Assembly (NCBI GenBank): GCA_019448385.1
Contig: JAGTXO010000021.1
Location: 496,001 to 560,000 of the forward strand
Length of the DNA stretch: 64,000 nt
From: Diacronema lutheri
Taxonomy: Eukaryota > Haptophyta > Pavlovophyceae > Pavlovales > Pavlovaceae
Direction: 5' to 3'
Positions 10,370-19,184 of this stretch are shown here, one piece after another. The position numbers and the translations under genes are program-made. Numbering within the stretch: position 1 is the stretch's first letter; every line of letters starts with the position of its first letter. The notes below the pieces were generated by a model. The model was not told the DNA's origin. It searched no databases and saw only the letters and a list, made by a program, of their open reading frames with translations.

Positions 10370-12408
10370 CTAGGCCGAATGCGTGACGCTCACGCGCACG
10401 GCCGCGAGCGCGGCCGCGCGCGCCTCTCGCGCGGCCGCATTGTGCGCGTAAACGTGCGCGTTCTTCTTTTCGCGCAGCTCGTTGACGAGCCTGGGCAGCT
10501 CGGGGTGGAAGCGCGAATGCTTGCCCTCCCAGTCCACGTAGCTCGTGCCGTCGTAGAAGAGGTCGGGCGGCAGCGGCAGCTCGGCGCGCGCCTGCATGTC
10601 CAGCGCGCGCAGCTCGGCGTCCTGCGCGCGGGCGACGGGTGAAAGCCGATGGGCGGCACGGCGGCGGCGCACGTCACGCGCCGTCGCGAAAGTGCGCGGC
10701 AGAACGGCGCGGCGCGGCGCGGCGCGGCGCGGCGTGGCGTGGCGGCGCGCGCGCGGAGCGCGCCGCACCGTCGGCTCGGCCGTCTCGAGGAGCGGATTGA
10801 GGGGCGCGATGCATTCGACGAGGAGCGCGCGCACGGCCGCCTCGTCAACGCGCGCGCCCTCGAGAAGCAGAGAGCCGCCGTCGCGTGGGCCGGAGGGCAG
10901 CGGCGTGCGAGCGTCGATGGTGAGCGCACTCTGTGCGAGGCCAGCGCGCAAGAGCAGCACCGCGCCGGCACCGCCATCGTCCACCTCGTCCCCGGCCGCG
11001 CCGTCACAACCGGCGACGGCGGGCGCGGGCGCGACGAGGACGGCCAGCTCTGCGCGGTCGATGACCAGGCCGCCGTCGTGTCGCGCGGGCTCGGCCGGCG
11101 GCGGCGGTGGCGGCGGCGACCGGCGTGACGCCGACGCGTCGCGGTCGGCAGCGCGCGCGCGCGCGTGCAGCTGGATGGTGGGCTGCAGCAGGCGCGCCGG
11201 CGGCGCCCACGGAGGCCGGAGCAGCGCGGCTGTGCGCGCGGGCGCGCGCGCGCGGCGGCGCGCGCACGGTCAGCGCGGCGCGGGCGGCGCGGGCGGCGCG
11301 GGCTGTGCGGGCGGGGCGGGGTGGCAGCGGGCGGGGCTGGGGCGGCTGGGTCTGGGGCGGTCGGTGCTAAAGCGGCGGTGGCGTGCGCACCGAGGCGCGC
11401 AAGAAGCGTCGCCTCGTGGAGGACAGCCGCGGCGCCGAGCTGCACGAACGCGATCGACATGCGGTCGCGCGGCGGCTCACACGGCGCGGCGGCGGCGGGC
11501 AGCGTGGGTTGCGCCCAGCCGGGCACGGCGCGCTCGCGCTGCGCGCGCGCGCGCGGCGCATCAAAGGGCCAGCCGCCGTCGCGCGCGCCGAGCACGGCGG
11601 CGAGCTCCGCGTCACGACTCAGCTGGCGGCCATGGACGAGCAGAACCTCCGCCGTCGGGTTGATTGACGCGACGCGCGCGCTCAGCGCGGCCGCGCCGGC
11701 GCGCGCGGACCAGCAGCCGGATGAGGCGCGCGCAGCGCCAGCGCGGTCGCGCGGCGTCGCGGCGCGCAGGCCCAACGCCTCCGCCTCCGCCTCGCTCGCC
11801 GCGCGCAACGACTCGCCGACGGCGGCGCCTGCGTACCCGTCGATGGCGGTGCGCGCGCCGCAGCCGGTGATGGCCACGTGCGTCGCGACGGTGAGCGCAG
11901 AGGCGAGGAGCGGCTGGAGGGCGATGGCGCCCGCCGAGCTGTCGCGGGCGTCGACGACGGCGAGCACCGCGCCGATCGCGAAAGGCCACGCGTCCGCCGT
12001 GCCCGCCGCCGCGCCCGCCGGTTCGACGCCGGCGACGGCGCGCAGCACCGCGAGGGGCTCTGCGCGCGGCGGCGCGACGAGCAGCACGCGCGGCGGCGCG
12101 GGTCGCGCGCCGCTTGCTGCGTGCGCGGCGCGCGCGCGATGGAGAAGGTCCTTGAGCTCGCGCTGCAGCTTGCGCGGCTTGAACTCGAGGCTCAACGCGT
12201 CCCACGCTGCGCTCGGGTGGAGTGGCGCCGTCGCGCCCGCCGCGCCGCCCGCCGCGCCGCCCGCCGCGCCGCCCGCCGCGCCGGCGCCGAGCACGAGCCA
12301 GTGCGCCTGCGCGTGCGTCAGGTAGCGCAGCGCCGCGCACAGCTCCGCAGCGCACGCGCCGACCTGCCCGAACACGACGTACACACACGCACGCCCTTCG
12401 TCACGCGT

Positions 12409-12440
<32 letters not shown>

Positions 12441-15323
12441 TGCGCGCACGCGGCTCAGCTGGCGCTCCGGGCGGCAGGCCGAGGTCGGCTCGAATAAGCG
12501 AGCGCAGTGCGGCGGCGGGGAGGGGCGGCGGCACGCCGCTCGGCAGCAGCGGCTCGTCGCACAGCCGCGGCGACGGCGCGCCGCTCGCGCGCGGCCACGC
12601 GCGCTGCTCGAGCCACGCGGGCGGCCGCGCGAGGACCTCGAGCTGTGCTCCGCCGCGCGCGAGCGACGCGCGCCACGCGGGCACGCACGTTTGCCAGAGG
12701 CCCTTGCGCGCTACGGAGCCGCGCGGCAGCGCGAGCGCGAAGGTGCGCCACGCGCCGTCGTCGTCGTCGTCGTCGCCCGCGCCCTCGTCGTCGCCGGCCG
12801 CGCCGACGAGAAACGCGCCGATGGGGCCGTAGCCCAACACGGCGCGCGCGGGCCGTGCGTTCGCGCCGCTGGGCGCCGGCGGCTCCGTGCACGCGTCGCG
12901 GCGGAGCGTGATGATGAGCAGCGCGGACGAGACGGCGCACGCCGCGCCCTCCGCCTCCTCCGCCGCCGCCGCGCCCGCGCTGAGCTCGGACCCTTCGGCG
13001 CCGCCAAGCGCGCCGTCACCGTTGGCGTCGCCGGCGGCGGACGCGCCGCCGGTCGCGCCGCCGTCGTCACCGTCGTCGCCGTCGTCGCGCGGCTCGAAGG
13101 CGGACGCGCCGTGCAGCGCGGCGGGCGTGTCCGCCGCCGGGTCGACGAGTTGCACGCGCTCGACGGCGAGGTGGAAGGGCACGACAAGAGGGCCGATGTT
13201 CTCGGCATCAAACCCGAGCCCCTCCTCGAAGCAGCGAACGACGCCGCGCACGAGCGCGCACACGCGCAGCGCGCCGGCGGGCGGGACGAGGGCGGCGGGC
13301 GATGGCGGGAGCAGCGCGCCTCGGAGCAAGTAGTGCTCGCCCGCGCGCAGCCGCTGCACCGCCGTGAGCGGCACGGACGGGCTGGCGAGCGCGGGCAGCG
13401 GCTTGGGCGCCTCAAGGGGCAGGCGCACGCGCTCCGCCCGTTTGCCCTCACCGCCGTCGGCCAGCCACGCGCGCGCGCGGCAGACGGCGTGTGCGGTGAG
13501 CAGCAGCGGCGCAAGCCCGGCCCAACCGCCGCCGCGCTCGCGCTCGCCGTCGCCGTCGCCGTCGCACGCGCCGATGGCCGCGGGTGGAACGAGGAGCGCA
13601 AATGAATCTGACGCAACGTAACCGCCAACGTAACCGCCAACGTAACCGCCATGCTGCAATGCGCCACCACTGCCGATCGCACCATGCTCCTCGCACGCGG
13701 CCGCGGGCGCGAGCGCGGCGCGGACCGACGGCGCCTCGGCGAGCGCGACGCGCACCGAGTGCACGTACCGGCACGCGTCCGCCGCGCGCGCGCCCGCGCG
13801 CGGCGGCTCGCCATCGAGGTCGATGGCGGTGCACATTACGACCAGGGTGGCACAGTCCTCGTCGACATGTCGCGCGCGCAGCGCGCCGAGCGCGGCGGCG
13901 CGCGCGGCGGTGGCGGCGCGTGCGAGCGCGTCGACGAGCGGCGCGTCCGGCGCCTCGGCGCCGAGCGCGCGCGCGTACGCGTCGATCGCGTCGTCGAGCG
14001 CGCACAGCGCCGCTGCGTACGCGCGCATCAGCGCGCGCGCCGCCGGCCCCGCCGCGCCCGCGTCCGCGTCGACGGCGGTGTCGGCCGCGTCGTCGACGAG
14101 CGGCTCGAGCACCTCGTCCCCGAGCGTGCGCTGCGCCCACACGCGCGCCGGCGCGCCGGCGCGCACGAACCACGTGCGCGCGCACGCGAGCGGGCCGCGC
14201 GCGTCGCGCAGCTCGAGGACGAGGTGAGTCGGCTCGCCGCTCGCGCTCGTTTCGGACGCCTTGCCCAGCGAGATGGGCGCGGGGCGCGCGTCGGCGGGTC
14301 CACTCGCACTGGCGCGCCCGCCACCGCCACCGTCGCCGCCGCCACCACCGCCCGGCCGCTGCGCGCCGCGCGCGTCCGCGCAGAGCGCCGCGCGCGGGCC
14401 GAAAAGCACGCGCGGGCCGCGGTCGGCGGCGACGGCGTCGGCCGCCGCCTCGTCGACGTCGCGCATCAACGCGTGCTTGAAGTAGGTGTCGAGCGGCTCG
14501 GCGAGCTGCCGCTCCGTGAGGCGGCGCCGCGTCTCACCGTCCGCCGCGCGGTCGAGCATCGCAGCGACGACGGCGAATTGCTGGCTGAAACGGCGGAGGC
14601 CGTGCGCGTGCAGCACGCGCAGCGATGTCGCGTCGAGCTGCGCGAGCGGCCCGCGCTGCAGCGCTTCAGCGGCGCAGACGACGCGATGCCGCATCGTGAA
14701 GAACCCGCGGCCGCTCGCGTCGTCGAGCGCGTACGCCTGCACGATCGGCCACCTCTCCACCTCGGCCGCCGCGCCGACGGGCAGCGCGACGCGCGCGGTG
14801 CCGTCGGCGCCATCGGCCGGGCGGAGCGCGCGCAGCATCGCGACGAACGAGTCGATCTTGTGCGCCTCGACCACGTCCGCGTCCTCGTACGCCGCCTCCT
14901 CGTGCAAGCAGCGCACCTGCGCGCGGTCGCGGCGCGGCGAGCGCGCGCGCCGCGCCGCGGTGAGCGCGCGCACGCCGCGCGCGCGCTCGCCGCGCGGCGC
15001 GCGCTCGCCTCGAGGTTGCGCCAGAGCGCGACGATGGGCATGAGCGTGTGCCAGCTGCTCAGCGTGCAGTACAGCTCGCAGCCCGTCGGTGTGACGAGCA
15101 CGATGACCTCGTCGATGGCCGCGTCCGGCGCGCACGCGCCCTCGTCTCCCGGCCCGGTCGCGCCGAGCAGCAGCCAGCGGAGCGTACGCGACGAGAGCGC
15201 ATGCCGGCGGGCGTCGACGCCCGCGATGAGGAGGAGGCCCGCGGCGCCGACCTCGTCGAGCACGCCGCGCAGCCGATTCAGCCGCGCGGCGCACGCCGTC
15301 GCCGAGTAGCGCGCAGCGCTCAT
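10370..15323 (-). CDS. DAAF9: DAAF9 (C20orf194)-like protein
   Basis: Large protein resembling vertebrate C20orf194/DAAF9, linked to axonemal dynein preassembly and ARL3. Exons on the minus strand: 15323-15009, 14916-11391, 11229-10769 and 10621-10370 (1517 residues). All junction phases agree. The first intron has a GC donor (GAG/GCGAGC). Recalled matches include LLLIAGVDAR, EVIVLVTPTGCELYC, VERWPIVQAYALDD with GFFTMRH, GPLACARTWF, and a C-terminal LFYDGTSYVDW followed by FHPEL. Long Ala/Gly/Asp-rich insertions make it bigger than the roughly 1180-residue human protein. A 12-base repeat near 13616-13650 encodes GGYV units and an AG repeat lies near 12415-12440. The start lies 36 bases from the divergent RluA start. 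The family call rests on remembered motifs. Confidence 0.78.
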
Positions 15324-15359
15324 CGGAGGGTGAAAGGGGCCGTTGGACTTTGGCGACGG

Positions 15360-16595
15360 ATGGCGACGGCGCGGAGACGAGGCGGAGTTGACGAGGCGAG
15401 GATGGTGGCCGTGCGGAGGCGAGGCGTTGCGCTGCTCGCCACGCTGTGCGCGCAGGTGCCGCGCGTGCGCGGGATGCGCAGCGCGACGCACTCGCGGCTC
15501 GGCTGCCAGGTCGCCGCGCCGGCCGGCGCGGGCGGCGTCGCGCACGCGCTGACGCACGGCGGCTGGCGCGCGCCCGCCGCGTCGACGGTCGCGCAGCTGC
15601 TCGAGCTCGACGAGGCGCACGCCGCGTGGCTGTGCGCGTTGGGCGCGGTGTACGTCGGCGGAGAGCGCGCCCTCGACCCGCGCGCCCCCGTCGGCGCCAA
15701 TGCGCACGTGCGCGTGCACACGCGCCCGCGCCGGTACCCTGCCGCCGACGCGACCGACTGGCGGCGAGCGGTCGTACACGACGGCGGCTCTTTCGTCGTG
15801 CTCAACAAGCCGCGCGGCGTGCCGACGCACGCGACGGTGGACAACGTGGTCGAGACGTGCCAGGCGCAACTGGGCGCGCTGCTCGGCGTGCCGCTCGGCT
15901 GCCCGCACCGGCTCGACGTGCCGACGCGCGGCCTCCTGGTGTTGAGCAAGGGGTCCGGCCCGTTCCTGCAGGCCTTCTCCGCGGCGCTGCGCGAGCGGCG
16001 CGTGCGCAAGCGCTACCGCGCGCTCTGCGCGCCGAGCCTCGCCGACGACGCGCCGCCGCCCCCGCTCGGCGAGCTTCGTCACTGGATCCTGCCGGGCGAG
16101 CACGAGCCCACGCGCCTCGCGCCAATCGGCGACGGCGCGCCGCTCGCCGGCTGGCGCGAGTGCGTGAGCGTTGTGCACGCGGTGCGCGCGTCGCGCGCGC
16201 GCTTTGTCGACGACGCGCCCTCCGTCGGCGCGCGCCGGCTCGTCGAGCTCGAGCTCGAGCTGTGCACGGGCAGGACGCACCAGCTGCGCGCACAGCTCGC
16301 GCACATCGGCTGGCCGATTGTGGGCGACGACGTATACGCTGCCAGCGGGAAGGGCGCGGCTGAGGCGCGCGCGGCCGCGGCGCTAGCGATCGCTCGCGAC
16401 CCGCGACTCGTGGACGGTGCGAAGGGCGCCGCGCTCGTCGGCGGAGGACCGGAGGGGCCGCAGGCCGCGCTTGACGTGCTGCGCCTCTCGACGGGCTTCT
16501 TCGGGCTCGTCGCGAGCGAGCTCGCCTTCGACGACCCGCTGCGCGCGGGCGTGCGGCACCGCTTTGCTCTGCTCGAGGCGGACGTCTGGCGCTGA
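15360..16595 (+). CDS. RluA-family pseudouridine synthase
   Basis: Isomerises uridine to pseudouridine in RNA; the substrate cannot be told. A single exon encodes 411 residues. The catalytic motif HRLDVPTRG places the catalytic Asp at residue 186. It is preceded by FVVLNKPRGVPTH and followed by the conserved TGRTHQLRAQLAHIGWPIVG block. An N-terminal S4-like segment (STVAQLLEL, then GAVYVGG) is plausible. The Arg-rich start (MATARRRGGV) could be an organelle presequence. The start is ATG 15360; ATG 15402 is possible. The divergent DAAF9-like gene starts only 36 bases away, so the promoter region must be shared or overlap the genes. Confidence 0.9.
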   Translation: MATARRRGGVDEARMVAVRRRGVALLATLCAQVPRVRGMRSATHSRLGCQVAAPAGAGGVAHALTHGGWRAPAASTVAQLLELDEAHAAWLCALGAVYVGGERALDPRAPVGANAHVRVHTRPRRYPAADATDWRRAVVHDGGSFVVLNKPRGVPTHATVDNVVETCQAQLGALLGVPLGCPHRLDVPTRGLLVLSKGSGPFLQAFSAALRERRVRKRYRALCAPSLADDAPPPPLGELRHWILPGEHEPTRLAPIGDGAPLAGWRECVSVVHAVRASRARFVDDAPSVGARRLVELELELCTGRTHQLRAQLAHIGWPIVGDDVYAASGKGAAEARAAAALAIARDPRLVDGAKGAALVGGGPEGPQAALDVLRLSTGFFGLVASELAFDDPLRAGVRHRFALLEADVWR

Positions 16596-16692
16596 GAGGT
16601 CAAGGACTCAGGGGTGTTGTCTGGTGCTCGCTCCCTGTGGCTGGGTGGCCTCAAGCTCTTGAGTGGCGCCAAAATAAAATGCAATCGCTCCG

Positions 16693-18062
16693 ATGCTGAT
16701 CATGAGCGCTCGCACCCGGCACGCACTCCTGTACGTGATCGCGTTCGGCGCGTGCGCCGCGTGGGTCGTCCTCGTGCTCTTGGCAAAGCGCAATGCGTGC
16801 AGGCCTATGCGCACCATCCACATCACGGTGGCCTCTAACTGCGCAAGGGACGCGGTGTCGTTGCACCCGCGGCAGTACGACCGCGATCCCACACGATACG
16901 CTCAGCTCGAGGCGCTCGGCGTGTACGAGCCGCGCCGACCGTACACGATGAAAGTGCCGCCTCTCTTCGCCGAGGCGTATGAGCGCGACGCATCTACGGA
17001 CGGCATTGCCGAGCCGCGCGTGCTCGAGCTGAACCCTCGCGTACGCGCGGTGGACGGTGCGGCGCGCGCATTGAACGTGTCTGCCGGGCTTCGCGCGCAG
17101 GACGACGCGCAGTGCGCGGATCGGGCGCGCGCGCGGCCGTTCGCCCTCGACGCGTCATATGGCCACCCGCGCGCCCGTAGCACGACGTGCGCCGTCGTCG
17201 GCTCGGGCGGCGTGCTCGACGGCTCGCGGTGCGGCAGATCGATCGACGAAGCTGATTTCGTCTTCCGCGCGAACAACCCGCCGATCGGCGGGTACGAGGC
17301 GGACGTGGGCAACCGGACGGACGTGCTCGTGCTAAATCGTTACTGGGCCGAGTGGCTCGCGCGCGGCGTCAACGGCCCGCTGCGTCAGGATGAGGGCACG
17401 CGCGAGGCGCTCCTCGGCGGCGAGAACCGGAGCTGGGTGGGTGAGGGAGGCCTTCTGCTCTTCCTCTGCCAGTCGCTCTGGCCCGTCGAGCGCGACATGG
17501 TGCAGTGGCTGTGCGACCGGCCGGGCGAGTCGCCCGTGCCATACGAGCGCAGCGCCGGCTGGACCGTTTCTCGCTCCGCGTGCGAGTGGGCTCGCGCGAT
17601 CGACGGCTGGCTGCAGCGCGTCGCGCGGCACGAGCATGGCGTCGCGACGACCGGGCTGCACGCCGTCTTCGCGGCGGCCGCGCTGTGCAGCGAGGTGCGC
17701 GTGTACGGCTTCATGCCCTTCGACGGCCCCCGCCATTACTTTGACGGCAGGTGCGCTCGTGCCGCGCGCCGTGCGCTGAGCGCTGAGCGAACTGGCGCGT
17801 TCACGCGCGCCGCGCCGGGCGCGTTCGGCGTTGGCCCGCGCCCAGTGGCACGTCGTGCCCAAGTCGCACGGTCATCCACGATTTCGGCGTGGAGCACGCG
17901 CTGCTGGACGAGTTTGCCGAGCGCGGCATCGAGCTCAACGTGTGCGAGGGCGAGTACACTGCGAACGCTCCGTACGGCTCCCCTCCAACGCAGGCGTCAA
18001 GCCGAGTTCACGCTGCCAGACACGAACAGCGCGGCTCACAGCGCGCGCGCGCGTGGAATTGA
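16693..18062 (+). CDS. GT29 sialyltransferase-like glycosyltransferase
   Basis: Type II Golgi membrane protein of glycosyltransferase family 29. Exons are 16693-17750 and 17846-18062 (424 residues, phase 2 junction). A signal anchor spans residues about 9-30. Sialylmotif L begins at CAVVGSGGVLDGSRCG (about residue 165) and runs through DEADFVFRANNPP to DVGNRTDVLVLN. Motif S is TTGLHAVFAAAALCSEVRVYGF split across about residues 318-340. Motif III is HYFD (348-351). Motif VS (H364-x4-E369) appears only after splicing. All four signature motifs are therefore present. The acceptor could be a CMP-sialic acid or CMP-Kdo type sugar; GT29 members of plants and algae are not proven sialyltransferases. 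Confidence 0.9.
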
Positions 18063-18072
18063 GAAGGGAGAC

Positions 18073-18112
18073 ACGTACGATGCGCACACTGTACGGTGTG
18101 CGCATCGTACGT
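18073..18112. other. Perfect 17-bp stem hairpin in a convergent intergenic region
   Basis: ACGTACGATGCGCACAC (18073-18089), a six-base loop, then the exact reverse complement (18096-18112). It starts 11 bases after the sialyltransferase stop, and the minus-strand Sec66-like gene ends at 18193. Imperfect pairing of GGGAG and CTCCC extends it. A 17-bp perfect stem is unlikely by chance. Confidence 0.85.
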
Positions 18113-18192
18113 TTGTCGCTCCCAACGAGTCCGCGCTCGTCGCTCGCGATGAGCGCGGACGACTGTGGTGAGAGCGGAGAACACTCGACCGA

Positions 18193-19068
18193 TCAGACTG
18201 ACGCCATCAGTTGCCTCCATTCTGCCGCCTGCTGCTTGAAGAGCGTGACGTGCAGCTTGCGCGCCTCGCCGTCGCCCACGAGGCTCCATGTGCACTCGTC
18301 CGCGTTCACCTTGTGCGCGAGCCGGCCGCCCATCACCGGCGGCGCGCCCGAGCCGCTGACACGCACCGTGCACGTCTGCGTGCCAAACTGGACGGACACG
18401 TCCTTCTTGTGCGTGCCGGCCGGCACGCGGATGGCGAGCTCGACCTCCTCCGTCGTCTGGCTCCAGCTGAAGGGCGGCGTGGACGCGCCGTCCGCAGCCG
18501 CGCCCTCCGCCGCCAATGGCGCCGCCGGTTTGGCCGCCGCCGGCTTGGCTGGCGGCGCGGCGCGCTCGCCCTCGCGCTGTGCCTCTGCCCGCTGCCTGCG
18601 CACAATGTCGTACGCCTGCGCGTACACGGCGCGGCCCCAGCCGGGGCGCAGACGCTCCGCCTCCGCTTGCACCTCCTTAATCTCGCCGTCGAGCAGCGTC
18701 TCCGCCTCCATGAGCTCATCGACGATCGAGAACGGGATGTACGAGTTTTGCGAGAGCCGGTGGACCGACGGCCGGTCGCGCTCAACGCGCTCGATGTGCG
18801 GAACCATGGCCATGGCGCGGCGGAGCAGCGCACCGCTCAACATGTCATTCGATACGCGCCGCGGGTCCTCCGCGTATGCCTCCGCCATCTTCGCGTATGT
18901 CTCGCGTTCCGCCGTGTCAAAGTCGAGGTCGATGTACGACTTGTCGTCGAGCTCGTCGACGTACGAGGTGGTGGCGTGCAGCTGCTCACGCCACCAGACG
19001 TAGCCACCAATGGCGAGCGCGATAAGCGTGACCACCGCCGCGAGAGCGAGCAGCACCGACGTGCCCAT
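18193..19068 (-). CDS. Sec66/Sec71-like protein fused to a CS domain
   Basis: 291-residue single-pass membrane protein. After a transmembrane helix (residues about 3-25, ending GGYVWW) comes a Sec66-like region: LLRRAMAMVPHIERVERD, then GEIKEVQAEAERLRPGWG, the block that marks yeast Sec66/Sec71, a partner of Sec62/Sec63 in post-translational ER import. An Ala/Pro/Lys linker follows. The C-terminal third is a CS (p23/NudC-like) domain, FSWSQTTEEVELAIRVPAGT to LHVTLFKQ, with the expected tryptophan in the ADECTWSL strand. The start is ATG 19068; a 10-residue GTG extension was dropped. The two-domain architecture is clear in one uninterrupted frame; the role (docking a chaperone or client at the ER translocon) is inference. 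Confidence 0.8.
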   Translation of the reverse strand: MGTSVLLALAAVVTLIALAIGGYVWWREQLHATTSYVDELDDKSYIDLDFDTAERETYAKMAEAYAEDPRRVSNDMLSGALLRRAMAMVPHIERVERDRPSVHRLSQNSYIPFSIVDELMEAETLLDGEIKEVQAEAERLRPGWGRAVYAQAYDIVRRQRAEAQREGERAAPPAKPAAAKPAAPLAAEGAAADGASTPPFSWSQTTEEVELAIRVPAGTHKKDVSVQFGTQTCTVRVSGSGAPPVMGGRLAHKVNADECTWSLVGDGEARKLHVTLFKQQAAEWRQLMASV

Positions 19069-19184
19069 CTCGGGCAGTGCCTTCTCGTACCCGCGCACGC
19101 TCTACTCGCCGGCGTGCATCGCGCCGCGCAAGACCGGCACGCTTCTTTTAAACATCTCGTGCAGGACCTGGCAGTTACCAAGCG

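Noticed and set aside
10390-15294. One continuous 1634-codon minus-strand frame as a single-exon gene
   Set aside because: Its ends (above 14916 and below 11391) run through introns into out-of-frame Arg-rich sequence; homologue-like sequence continues in other frames, so a four-exon model was used.
18073-18112. Bacterial rho-independent terminator
   Set aside because: No U-tract follows the stem and the flanking genes are spliced eukaryotic genes.
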